The notes under the pieces: generated by a model | Told to the model about the DNA's origin: nothing | The model's database searches: none | Seen by the model: only the letters and a program-made list of their open reading frames with translations | Position numbers and translations under genes: made by a program | Shown here: one piece after another, positions 1 to 10,689 of the stretch | Layout: each line of letters starts with the position of its first letter | Position numbering within the stretch: position 1 is the first letter of the stretch | DNA from: Hypoxylon rubiginosum | Lineage: Eukaryota > Ascomycota > Sordariomycetes > Xylariales > Hypoxylaceae | Length of the DNA stretch: 64,000 nucleotides | Reading direction: 5' to 3' | Assembly (NCBI GenBank): GCA_902806565.1 | Contig: CADCXA010000015.1 | Span: 496,001-560,000, forward strand

Positions 1-348
1 TGTGATATTGGGGGAGGTCTGGGCGGAGGTATAGTGTCGAGTCGCAATAGGGATGAAGAGATAGTAAGACTTCGCTCGATGTTGTTATAGGCCCATTGTG
101 TGAGATGAAGGTGCCCCTAGTCTGCGCAAGGGCAGCAAGATCGTACCCAAATCCATTCGGCAGGTACGCCAGTTCCTCCGGCCAGCCATGCCGAAATACC
201 CTACGGTGGGTGAGCTGCTCGTTGAAAAGTTCGAGGTACGGATATTGATATGGGTAGTTGGCGGGATTGCCGATGGGTGTGTTGCTACTAGGAGGTAGAT
301 GTTGTTGCGGCGCGCTGCCTGGGAAGGTTGATCGACTGTATGTTGGCG
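1..348 (-). CDS. Partial exon of an unidentified gene, truncated by the window edge
   Basis: On the minus strand a frame stays open from position 348 to the window start without a stop. It begins right after a pyrimidine-rich stretch ending in GCAG (acceptor at 350-349), so it looks like an internal or last exon. There is no ATG because the start lies in an upstream exon I could not find. The translation is ordinary-looking protein, with a Pro/Ser/Gln-rich start followed by a Tyr/Leu/His-rich part (NYPYQYPYLELF, then FRHGWPEELAYLPNGFGYD). I do not recognise the family. The alternative is a decayed gene fragment, since the next 1.2 kb upstream has no convincing exon. Open frame and acceptor are seen; coding status is inferred. 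Confidence 0.4.
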
Positions 349-1581
349 CTGCAAAAAGGGGGTTTATTTATATATTAATTTATTATATTTATAAATAAAG
401 GACGTAGGATCTGCACCCTCGATTGTATCGTGCGTTGGGCTCTCTAGTGAGATATATATTTTCCCAGCCGCAGCCGCAGCCGCAGCTTGCCCATATAAGT
501 CGGAGCAGGGGAGGTATAGGGGAGGTACAGGTCCAGGCACGGATCTTTGATTTCTCAAAGTATCCTGAGACGAGTAACACAAGCTGCTCATTGTTCGTAG
601 CGTGCCGAAGCTGTATGTGTGAAATTTATGAATGTTTAGTGTGGTTGTTCGTTTCTATGGGTTCGGTCAGGCCTTCTCCTGCCGAATGCGTGACGCGGAC
701 AGCGACCTGTCCAGCCCAGGTAAGTCGGAGTAAGTAGAAGGTGTAGAAGATGAATAGAGGAGGAGGATGTATAGAGGAGGTATAGAAGAGGTATGGAATA
801 GAGGTATGGAGGAGGTATATAGGAGAACGATAGGGTGGGTAAATATGAGATGGCAATTTTTAATCCATCGCCGTATCTCAGTTTATATACCTGAGACAGG
901 CCCCCCTTGGACAGTTGTCCAAGCTCCCGCACCCCCTGAACCAGGTATTGAGAACCTGTGATATGAACTATCTCCTTGTTGACCATTAAGGTCTGATGGT
1001 CTAGTCCAGTCGACGGCGTCTATGGAGTGGCTGTCCTAGAGGACCTCAAGCCTGAGCACCAGCCCCAGCCCCAGCCCCCCGGGTAGAAGGTCCGGGTATC
1101 TAGCCGAAGAGAAAAAGGTGTGAATATATCGGTCGTTGTTATGTAGTGGCGCGTTACTTAGATCCTCGCCCTAGGTTGCCTCATTCTCAGGTTGGTATAT
1201 CAACCTTGATAAGTCGGTTTAACAAGACACCCCTTGTTGTGGGGATAGCGCTGGCAAAAAGCGCAAATGCTTGGGGCTTGATCATTTGCTCCATTTCCGG
1301 CCACATTATATCAAGTTGTTCATGGGCGCCATATAGGCTTTACACCGGCTAGGCGATGGAATAGGTTTGCGGCCGTCTCGAACATAAAGGTGGCGCTAAC
1401 CGCCCTGAGCAAGTTCAGTTGATGAGGCATCAAGTGAACTAGCCCCTTGAGGCAAGTGAGAATTGTGATAGGTTGTAGTGCGTAGGGGTTAATGGTAGCG
1501 GTTAGGAGAGTTGAAGAGTAGTTGTTGTTCTATTATGATTAGGGCCGCCGGCTTATGGGAGTAGGTAGGTATCATGTGTCA
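349..1581. other. Non-genic stretch with purine-rich tandem repeats
   Basis: No convincing gene. It contains a short CAGCCG repeat (about 467-485) and, at about 739-825, a purine-rich G/A run built of degenerate GAGGAGGTATAGA-like units. The ORFs here are short, overlap on both strands and lack recognisable domains. Confidence 0.6.
739..825. repeat. Degenerate GAGGAGGTATAGA-type polypurine repeat
   Basis: The plus strand is nearly all purine plus T in repeated GAGG(A/T)ATAGA-like units; unit length drifts between about 12 and 18 nt. It is seen directly. It is probably a decayed minisatellite. Confidence 0.6.
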
Positions 1582-2046
1582 TAGGCGACGGCATATAGTA
1601 AGACTCCAAGCTGGATATTTCTGTTGGCCCGCCTATTAAAGTCTTATTACATGCCGTCACCTAAGTACTGTGTGTCGTAGGCGACGGCATGTAATATGAT
1701 TGAATGCTGGGTATTTCTGTTGGCCCGCCTATTGATTGTGTCGAATAGTTTAATGGGCCAACAGAAATACCTAGCTTAGAGCTTTATTACATGCCGTCAC
1801 CTAAAGTGTTGTCTGTCGTAGGCGACGGCATGTAGTAGGATTCTAGGCTGGATATTTCTGTTGGTCCGCCTATTAGAGTCTTATTACATGCCGTCACCTA
1901 AGTACTGTGTGTCGTAGGTGACGGCATATAATATGATTCTATGCTGGGTATTTCTGTTGGCCCGCCTAATGATTGTGTCGAATAGTTTAATGGGCTAACA
2001 GAAATACCTTAGGTAGCTTAGAGTCTTATTATATGCCGTCAACCTA
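1582..2046. repeat. Tandem duplication (237-bp period) of two palindromic MITE-like elements
   Basis: Four palindromic elements lie head to tail: 1582-1663 (82 bp), 1678-1803 (126 bp), 1819-1900 (82 bp) and 1915-2046 (132 bp). Each starts TAGGCGACGGCAT and ends ATGCCGTCACCTA or a near variant, forming terminal inverted repeats of about 22 bp. The short form carries one copy of GGTATTTCTGTTGGCCCG or a close variant; the long form carries it twice as an inner inverted repeat around a 26-nt loop. Spacers are 14-15 nt (AGTACTGTGTGTCG at 1664-1677 and again at 1901-1914). Short-to-short and long-to-long distances are both 237 bp, so a two-element unit was duplicated in tandem. No ORF is present; a non-autonomous element is inferred. 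Confidence 0.85.
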
Positions 2047-2311
2047 ATATTACGTTAATGTGCGGCTGCACGATATTCGGCGTCGGTAATGGTCGGCGCC
2101 ATGTCGTAATTAATGATGAGGGTTTGAGTATAGAGGGTTTAGTAGGTATAGAAAGGAGTTTTGTGGTTTGCTCTAGTGCGGCGCACACGCGTGCGAGCTC
2201 GTCGCTCTTACTGCTGGGGCGGCGGAGTGGGCGGGGAGTAGAGCCCCGGCTAAAGTCGCCGCGAGGCTCACCGCGGAAAGGTTCAAAGGGATCGTAAGGT
2301 ACGTTTGCCAT
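2039..2311 (-). pseudogene. Coding-like fragment abutting the palindromic repeat
   Basis: Minus-strand frame starting with ATG at 2311 (MANVPYDPFEPFRGEPRGDF) reads through about 90 residues of coding-like composition. It ends at a TGA lying inside the terminal inverted repeat of the 1915-2046 element. The stop supplied by the repeat suggests the element inserted into, or recombined next to, a former gene. Adjacent 2310-2600 is GC-rich with a (GGGGCC)n run at about 2571-2597. Function is unknown, and it could be chance coding. Confidence 0.3.
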
Positions 2312-3562
2312 TGTGATAGCTAGACGGATAGTAACACCGTCCCCGAAGCGCGGGAGCGGCACACCGCCGCCCTCGGAGCCGGAGCAGGGCCGCCGCCCCT
2401 CCTAAAGCTCGACAGGAGCAGAGCCGCCGCTCCTGGAGCGGCAGAACCAGCACGGCCGCCGCCGTCTTCAGCAATTAGATGAACAGCGCCGCCACCTCGA
2501 ACGGTGGGAGAGGCAGCGGCAGGCCGGAGGCTATCGAACTGGAGGCGCGCCGCCCCCGCCCGTGCCACAGGGGCCGGGGCCGGGGCCGGGGCCGGAAACT
2601 CTCGGAGGCTTGCTTGGTTTCTTTTTGTCTAGGTCGGCCGATGAAGGAGGAAGAGAAGCCAAGAGTTCCGACTATTAAAGGAATCTTCCTTTGGTTAGCC
2701 CGACGTTACTTAAGGTGGGCACTCGTTTGCCGGTCCCATGCGGTCGACTCGGGGTCTCATCACTTACTAAAGATGGAAGTAATGATATATGTATGGGTGC
2801 TTCCAGAAGCGATGGTAGGGGAAAAGAGGTGGCTGCAGAAAGAGCCGACATCCTCTATCATATTAGTGCTCGTAAATGTGCAATTTGGTCCACCCCAGAT
2901 CCGCATGTGCTGCATTCCTGTGAATGCCATCTTCGAAACTCGGAGGCCTTGATAAATTTGCTGATCTTGGCTTTGCCTTCGATGGCGGCGTATTGTGAAG
3001 CCCGCTGAGGACCATGCGGCATATTAGTCGTAGGTAGTTGGGTACGAAAATAGTATGTTCAACTATATTGACGTGCTAGTCTTTCGGTGGCGTTGTGTGT
3101 GTATCTGGATGAAGGAAAAGGTGGATGATTCGGTATGAAGAGTTGAGGGGTGAAGAATGTCAAGGTCGAAGAAGCTGGTGAGGTTTCCAATGGGAAACTG
3201 TTGGATAACATCGTGTGTGTCGTCTTGTGTAGGCAGGGTTATGACGATGTGGCTAATAACACAGGGGCGTGGTCCTGCAGCCACCCCGCCACTCCGCGCC
3301 ATATAGGCTGGGCATGCGGACTGATACCATGGGCTTCTTGCTAGGCGCCAACTGCATTTCCCTCTGGGCCGTAGCTGCGAAACGGCCGCGCCCCCCTTGC
3401 AGCTTGGTCATCGTCTTCCTGTAGGCTACCTAGGACCTAGGTAGGTATCCAAGATGATGTATTGAGAACTTGGGACTATCTTCGGTGGTTACCGGCTTAT
3501 AGGAGGACCGGCCCCATGGGGTAAACTTGTCTTACGCTTTAGGGGCGACCTTCGGTCTTGAT
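2312..3562. other. Probably relict sequence: GC-rich block and ORF fragments
   Basis: Holds a GC-rich block with GGGGCC repeats (2571-2597) and a plus-strand open frame at about 2691-3008 whose end (ILYHISARKCAIWSTPDPHV) looks protein-like, but it has no recognisable domain or exon context. Nothing else can be supported. Confidence 0.4.
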
Positions 3563-3681
3563 TACCAACTGCAACGTTAGTCACGATATGTGTGCCTTTG
3601 CCAAATCGCAGGAGCGCGCCAAGGCATAACTTGGCAAAGGCACGATTTTGGCGTAGATCGTGACCAACGCTGTAGTTGGTA
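3563..3681. repeat. Long imperfect hairpin (about 120 bp)
   Basis: The left arm (TACCAACTGCAACGTTAGTC, then GTGCCTTTGCCAA) and right arm (TTGGCAAAGGCAC, then GACCAACGCTGTAGTTGGTA) are inverted complements with a few mismatches. They surround a central spacer of about 28 nt containing AGGAGCGCGCC. Arms total about 40 nt with small internal bulges. It may be a foldback/MITE-type element or a decayed inverted duplication. The minus strand on its right side (3682-3848) reads as a protein-like fragment (LTDLCHWYRMMLDGRCPLE) of unknown origin. Confidence 0.65.
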
Positions 3682-3848
3682 TCATCAGCATGATGCGATT
3701 CTGGCGGCACACACGCTTGGATTTCACCAAGTTCCAACTCGTCTCCGAGATAGTAATGGATGTTGATGGTTTCCAGCGGGCAGCGGCCATCTAGCATCAT
3801 CCGATACCAGTGGCAGAGGTCGGTTAGTGATCGGCCGGAGCGGATCAC

Positions 3849-6244
3849 ATCTAGTAGTAGTATGTTAACTACCCGAATAATGAGTAATGGTCATTGGAAC
3901 GTGACTCGGAAACTTACATGAGACCACCGCGGTGGTGCTGATGCCGAAGACTTATGCGGCGACCAGCTAGCCGGTCTTGATAGCTGGGGGAAGAGCCAAC
4001 ACTCATAGCATGTAGCTATCGGTTCGCTGCCCTTTTGGTACGCAAGCTAGGCGCCCGCTCTAAATCTAACCATGTCTTGTGTGGCCAGAGGGCGTGGATC
4101 TAGGAAGAAATGTCCACGCGAGACATAAATATCTCGAATAGCGTTAATAGGTGTTGAAGGGGTGTTAGATTGCCCGTCGTCTCTATCACTTCGGCCAGTC
4201 TGTTCTGAAACCGGATCAATAGATCCTAGTAGTCTGGTGAATGGTTAGATTAAGGTTATACAAAAGTAAATGAGTAGGCTCACCCTTTCTTGTGGCTCTA
4301 GGCTCTAGGGAGTGTCCCTCTAAGTAGTCTAAGTAGTCCTTTGCCCCCCCCCCACCCGTGGGCCGGGAGTTCGTGCTGCCCGGATGAGGGGGGAAATTCG
4401 AGGCAAAGCAAGTGGATTGGAAGAAGGTAGACCGCGAAATGTATCGCAATTGGTCGGATAGTGGACTAATAGCAGGTTGCGAGGGAGTCTCTTATGTTCA
4501 CCGCGAGTGTCGGATGACTCCCTCGCAATGCTGGAACTCGTGTGTATCACCGTACGCCACAAGATGGCCCGGCTGATGAGTTGTCGATGTTGGAATCGTG
4601 CCCGGTGTCGTTAGGTTCAACGATGGTATCGGGAAGCGAAACAGCTTCTCCCGTCTCCTTCGACTCGAATATGTCACGGTCTCTTATAGAGAGTGTAGGT
4701 CTTATAGAGTGTAGGGAAAAGAGGGTTAGGTGTTCTCGGTAGAGATTTGAGTCTAGGTTGTGTTTATTTAGTTGCGCAAAGCGCGATATGTGCGAAGCCG
4801 TTAGGGGATTATAGAGCTTTGAAGAAGAGTTAGTGTTGATAATAGGGAAGAGGTAGAGGAATGATGTTGATTATGGTGATGGATAATGATGGTTACGATG
4901 GATAGTAGTAATTATGATAGATAGTGGTTTGTTGTACATATAAGGCGCTTCTACACTTCATGTAGAAGCGGCGTCGCTTTTGTGACATGGTTGTGACGGA
5001 TAGTAATGGCTGTGATGGGTGGCAGTGGTGGTGAAGAACAGTAATGGTGATGATAGATGGCAATAGCAATGATAGATGGCAATGGTAATAATGGATGGTA
5101 GTGGTTGTGATGGATGGCAGTGGTGGTGAGGAATAGTAATGGTGATAATGGATACCTACCTGGTAGTAATAGTGATGAGGTATGGCAATGGTGATAATGG
5201 ATGATAGTGGTTGTGTAGTGTAGTAGTGGTTGTGTAGTGTAGTAGTGGTTGTGGTGGAAGTAAAGCAGAGAAGAACTTACTGTGTAGGTGTAGAGCCACT
5301 GAAAAAGTAGGTGAATCTAGTGGTTTGCTTTGCAAATAGTAACAATAGAGTGAGTGTATTAGAAGATGTGAGAAGGGATGCAGTATGGAAGCATAGAAAA
5401 ATGGTGTGGTGGTGAGGTTGGTTGTAGATTGATGGAAGAGAACCTGGGGAGAAAAAAAAAAGAAAAAGGAAAGTCTTGAATAAACATGGCCTAGCTGGTG
5501 TGTTTATGTACAAATTTGGAAGCAACAACCTGCAGGTCTGCCGAGCCACTAGCAGGTGTCTTTTGAGGAAGGAGGGCAAAATAAAGACGGTGGGCAAGAC
5601 GGTAGGCAAGACGATAGGTTGGACGAGAAGTTGGACGACGGCCGGATTTGTGTTGTTGGTTAGGGGGTTAACTATAACTATATATTCTAAGAGCAACACG
5701 GACCACCCTGTATATTGTCTAGTATGCTGAGGGTATACGCGGGGTTCCAACTTGTCAAAGAGGTTAGCTGAGACATGGAATCACCAACGTATAGACACAA
5801 CAAGACCTTAGATGGGTTTGAACGGGGGCACGATATCTTGAGCACGGGTTTGTTAAGCCCTTAGCACATTAAGTTCATTGTACATACATAGGTACCTATT
5901 AACACTTCTTCAAGCATGCTTCCATCTTCTTCAACCTAGCCAGATGACCTCTAACGTGACAGAACTCCTAAGAGGTACCTAACCTAGTCTTTCATACACG
6001 TCAATACCACCCAGAGTACCCAATGTACGTAGTGAGAGTTATTTGGGATAATAACTAGTAGGACCTAGCTTATATTCATCCTGGCAAGCTTGTAATAGAC
6101 GTGACCGGCACGTAGATGGCCTCCTAACGTTGATAACCAACAGAACACTCTTACACACTACCGAAAAAAAAAGGTCATGAACCTACGTGTTATGGTACTC
6201 TTCAAGTTCCAAAGCTTTCCCATGGCTTCTTTCATCCAAGTATG
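3849..6244. other. Gene-free stretch with a minisatellite and a short hairpin
   Basis: I see no gene. The stretch contains a degenerate minisatellite (4862-5258), a perfect 10-bp hairpin at 4946-4970 (CGCTTCTACA, 5-nt loop, TGTAGAAGCG) and an A-run at about 5451-5467. A 157-residue minus-strand ORF at 5277-5750 is Leu/Phe/Thr-rich low complexity and is not supported as a gene. Confidence 0.55.
4862..5258. repeat. Degenerate GATGGTGATAATGG-type minisatellite
   Basis: About 400 bp of diverged units made from ATGGATGGCAGTGGTGGTGA and AATAGTAATGGTGATAATGG-like blocks, with strong purine and T bias on the plus strand. Two near-identical TTGTGTAGTGTAGTAGTGG copies end the array at 5211-5248. It is interrupted early by the short hairpin at 4946-4970. 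Confidence 0.7.
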
Positions 6245-7335
6245 TTACTTTGAAGTAGGGTTGTACGCTTTGTACACCTGTAATCCACCCTCGACGCACT
6301 GAAGAAACCCTAGAGTAGTCGTGATGAACAGCACTAGCATTGCCACCCAGAATGTGTACCATCGTTCCCCGTTCCGCCTATCATGCCACCATTGCGATAG
6401 TGTCTGAGGGGTCGCGTCGTCGTATGCCTGCTTCAGGACGATCAAGCGATCCCTCCAGAAAGTGAATCGCTCGATCTGACGATCTTCGGCTCGTAGACTG
6501 CCGCAAAGCGTGACGCGAGGATCTATTGTGCGTGGTCTGGAGCTCGAGCACAGCTTTCGAAACCAGGCCTTCTTTTCGTTTCTGCCTAGGTTTGAAGTAT
6601 GGAATTCGGACTGTGGGAATAGCAGGGCTAGTGTGCGTAAAGTCTCGTCTACAAGGCCGTCGGGGAATAGAGACCTAACTCAGGTTAGCTGTTTGAAGAT
6701 CATGTAGAGGCTGAGTCTTGCCTATGCTGGCACTCAAGAAATGATGCGTGATGAAATATCAGTACTTTGTCGTCGTCATCGACGAGTAGTAGGTGATCGG
6801 CCAGGTTGTCCGTGAATTCGATTTGGAGACCCCCTATCACGTTGATAGCCCAAGCATTGAAAGACTTGGGCAGCCTAACGTGATGAGTGTCGAGGACTTG
6901 CGGCTCGCTGAACCGTTTGTTAACCATGTCAGCAAGACTGCCGCGTTCCCATGCTATGAAACCGCGTGGCGCTACTTGGTGTTTCATTACTCCAATCTTC
7001 AGCATTAATAACAGTCGTGCTACCAGGTTTATCGAACTTTCACAAGCGTCCTCTATTGCGCTAGAATACTTCATTCTGAGATGCGATACTATTGACTCTC
7101 GATCATTCCCTTCTCGAAGGAGTTGAACAATCTCCAAAACATCATCGTGGGTTCTGACGGTGACATACCGTCCATCTAGAGTTGCTGTTATGGCGTTCCA
7201 CTGCTGTGTATAGTATTCGATATATGGCAAGAAATCGAGGTTCTCAATCGGTTCTGCATTGCGCATCCGGCGGTCCTTATCAAGTGGCCCCCAAAAGGTG
7301 TCCTGTAGATCCTTTGGTCGAGGTAGGCCTACCAT
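6245..7335 (-). CDS. Conserved-looking fungal protein with C-terminal membrane anchor, GC-AG intron
   Basis: Two exons: 7335-6722 and 6674-6245, giving 347 residues. The 47-nt intron uses a GC donor (ATAG/GCAAGA), branch site GCTAAC and acceptor TTAG; splicing joins frames cleanly as ECQHR/SLFPDGL. The N-terminal three quarters is soluble and helical (DLQDTFWGPLDKDRRM near residue 10). After the intron it reads PDGLVDETLRTLALLFP, then a basic Arg/Trp/Lys segment (KKAWFRKLCS). One hydrophobic helix (WVAMLVLFITTTLGFLQCVE) lies about 15 residues before the end. The layout, with a TLALLFP block and C-terminal TM helix, matches a common uncharacterised Pezizomycotina family as I remember it; the function is unknown. 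It sits alone in a repeat-rich stretch. Confidence 0.8.
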
Positions 7336-7699
7336 GATTAATAGTGTGTTTGTCTGTGTTTATCTGTGTTTGGTTGGAGCTATTAGGGGTTTGCACTTAT
7401 ATACCTACTAGGTAGGTAGATATCATATATATAAATTCTCCTTTCAGCCTTGCCATTTGCTCTTTAAAGTTGATGACGACGAAGAACTTGGATATGGGGC
7501 CATGATGCGCCCTCCCGTTGCTGGTGTAGCCCCTTTATGCAAGCCATCGTGGCTCAGCTGTGATTCCTGCACTTTTCTGCACTTGGCCGAGTTGGTTGGG
7601 AGATAAGGGAGATTATGCCCTATGAACACAGCCACAAGTGAATTATTTGTGATTGGTACTGTTGTTGATTGTCTTCTTTATTTGTAGCTTAACTCCCCT

Positions 7700-8298
7700 G
7701 GGGCTATTCTTAGATTTGACATACCGATTCGCACAAGGCAGAGCATGCCTTTACCTAAGGTTTCGAGATCCTACAAAATCAATTGGTGGCCAAATCATGT
7801 CGCGTACCGGCTTGGTAGTGCGGTATACCTGGTGGCGCCGTGGTCCTGCTCTAGAGATATACAAAAAAGAAATCCGACTGCCGATTGACGAGATACTCAA
7901 CTGTGTCGACGTATGTCATGCGGACATACTCACCATACCCTATGATAGGTCGCGAGCCCGATAGAACGAATACTGTTATTATGATACGTTGTACAAATCG
8001 TGATACCCGAAAAGACATCGAATTCCGAATCCGATCCAGCGGCTTACTTGACAGATATCCAGGCTTTGGCTTGAGTGCTGCAGCATTACCTCTCGAAACC
8101 TCACCTCTGTCTCGTCTTCTTGGTGGAAGGGAATACTACAAAAGCATACCAGAAGAACCACCCGATGATTTGAAAAATCGGTCGACTAAAATTATACGCG
8201 ATCCCACCGAAACCACCAACCGAGACGAGAAGGATTAGAACACAATCGAGATAACCAATATCGCGTTGTGTCAATGCGACATTGGTGACCAAATTCAT
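7700..8298 (-). other. Possible multi-exon membrane-protein gene or relic
   Basis: The minus strand has an ATG at 8298 opening a 48-residue segment with a clear hydrophobic helix (DCVLILLVSVGGFGGIAYNF), ending at a candidate donor (TTCTG/GTATGC). Further down, 7985-7930 and 7900-7745 also read as protein-like (for example QVYRTTKPVRDMIWPPIDFV) and end at another candidate donor (AGG/GTAAAG). I could not join these into one frame with good introns, so this is either a small multi-exon gene or a decayed one. The family is not recognised. Confidence 0.25.
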
Positions 8299-9031
8299 TC
8301 GTACACTGCCCGCGTGCTAGTGATATGGACGTAGGTACACAACGTAGAGAAGAGCGTAGATACGATGGCAATATAGTCGCCGTATGCGAAGCAAGATGAA
8401 CTCTTGTTGACCTCGCACAAGGTCACGTAAGGTAGGCGAGTACCTGGGTACGGTTATCACAGGCACATCCTAATATCTTCTTAATAACAACCAGATTAGC
8501 TGTCCCTAAGTCATACATTTGTCATTTGAATGATAACTCCACTACTAACAGTGAAAGCCTAGTTCAACGTTACCGAAAGTACTTTCCAGGGGAACAACTA
8601 CGTTTACAAACCACTTCCTAAAATATTGACCGAGCGGTTACTGCTACGGCAGAGGGCACGGGAAACGAACACGGTCGTTGACAGAAGTTATAGCGTGTCA
8701 TCAAACTAAATTCCGGCATAAGGGGGTAGCCCGGCATTTTGGAACTGGAATAAGGTATAGGAGGATGCTTCAATGTTACCTCTCAGAATACGGAAACCTG
8801 GGCATACGCGGTAGATCCACCCCGTTCAGAGTATAGATATGCTGTATCACAGAATAGGCACTCGTTCGAATTACGACCCTAAGATGCTGTAAAATTTCGC
8901 AGGCGAAATAAGGAGAATGACGAAAAGGGGAAGTATAGGGGGTTCGAAATTTACCTCTCTAACTGGGCGCGTGCTATCCTGACCGTGATGTCTTCCCGGC
9001 GGCTCTTTGATTCACCGTCCCTAAGGAAGTT

Positions 9032-9280
9032 CTACATAGACCTGATAGGAGAACCCTGCGGCGAAAGGCTCACCGAAATTAAGTAGCTAAACACGAGGAT
9101 TGCTCTATGGACGGTATGACAATGCGATATTTTCATTATATTGGCTTCATCTAAGGGGCTACGTTCACTGACGACTCCGGACCAACCTCTCGCGAGGCTA
9201 AGTCTTCTATCAATCCGTATACGGTCATCTGCCAAAAAGTACTGAAACCAAAATGGATTCGATGATGTAATAGAAGCCAA
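9032..9280 (-). other. Coding-like ORF fragment, unknown
   Basis: Minus-strand ATG at 9280 opens about 70 protein-like residues (MASITSSNPFWFQYFLADDR) followed by a donor-like TCG/GTGAGC. A following segment near 9007-8958 (ESKSRREDITVRIARAQLE) also looks coding, but the frames do not join at any clean acceptor. It may be a 5' exon of a decayed gene shared with the 7.7-8.3 kb pieces. Confidence 0.22.
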
Positions 9281-10689
9281 ATTGGTGAAGAAAGCAGAGG
9301 GAAATATAATAAGAATCGACTGCCGTCGGTTTCATACTATTTTTGCAATCTGGTATCCCGTCAAAGGCAACTTAACCGTGCGTGCCCCCTGCGGACCCCC
9401 AGGTATTTGTCATATTACGACCGCCTTGACCGCATGGCATAGCTGGCACATGCTGCCTGCACACCAGGAGGCCTCGTCGAGGGACAGCAGCAGCTGAGAG
9501 AGAAATACGGACTAACAACTCACCTAATACCAGATACCATGCCGGCTAAGCGGCATATCCGCACTTCGGTACCGCATCCGAGGCGAAGACAACAACAAGT
9601 GCCGTGCTCGCCCTGTCAAATTTTTGCGGCGCACGCTTATAGTAGGAACGCGTGTTGCGCCAAGTTTCGCCTCTGTTGGTTTGCGAATATCCCAAACCCC
9701 CGTCTTCTCTCTATTCTCTCTCCCAACTTGGTGGATAAATGTGGGAAGAGAGAGAAAAAGAGAAAGAAGCCGCGCTGCATGCCGTCTCCGTATTTACCAA
9801 CGTCGCATCGCTAATGTCACGTTTCACCCTCCGCAACTGATCGACCAGCCCTATCAACGGCGCCGGTACTTTTATTAGGGGGCGACAATTCGCGTGGCCA
9901 AGTATGTGTAGTGCCTACATGATGTACGTACGTACGCATGTAGCAAGGGGGACAGAGGCAGGCAGGCAGGGAACATTCTACCTCTATTTTAAATTGGTAT
10001 CGTTCATTCCCAATTATTTATCATGCTCAACGCATTCTCCGTCTCGTCGCGGCAGAAATCAAGTGACCGCTCAATCAAGCGAACTCGGCAAAGAGGGTGG
10101 TCGAGCCAATAGCGTCGCCGCTCGCGCCCAGTCGAACCAACCTATTTAGCCACCCTTCCCCCTATTCTGGGGAAAAAATAAAGTTAATATTTCTTTCTAC
10201 TGGCGGCGCGCGCCCGGCACTTTATAGACAAAACCCTTTCCCATCGCTAAGGCGATGATCGGCGCCGCGCAGCCAATAGCGTGCGCCCGAATTTAATATG
10301 AGCGACGAGAGAGGAAGTGCCAGATAATTACCTCTCTGATCCCCCCCATGTACGTGGTCTGTCGTCTGTATATTGCGCACCTTAGCTGAGCGGCTTTAAC
10401 CTTCCTTTTTTTCTCCTGTACGCCCCTTGTTTCTATCGCTTCCATACCGCTCCCGAAACATGGGTTCCCCACATTTTGCCATTCTGCCATACATGCGCGG
10501 AGGCCCTGGTCGAGCCTTGGCGGCTCGTAGGGGGGTAATGGTTTAGGTATGTAAGAATAATAGGTACATCTCCGAGAGATTTTGGTGAGGACGAAAGAAA
10601 AGATATAGGACGGCGGGATTCCCGGGTTTCTTCGCTCGAAGAGAGAGAGAGGAAAAAGAAAATCTGGAGAAGTCAGTACAACCGTGGCA

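Larger units (their letters stand above)
7336..10689. other. Gene-poor stretch upstream of the tyrosinase gene, with possible relics
   Basis: No gene can be modelled with confidence. Minus-strand pieces that look coding are listed separately (7700-8298 and 9032-9280). The 1.4 kb before the tyrosinase start is AT- and CT-variable intergenic DNA with no ORF of substance. A GAGAGAGAG run at about 10640-10651 lies in the probable tyrosinase leader. Confidence 0.5.

Noticed and set aside
5277..5750. 157-residue minus-strand ORF
   Set aside because: Leu/Phe/Thr/Pro low complexity next to a minisatellite and A-run; no domain or intron context.
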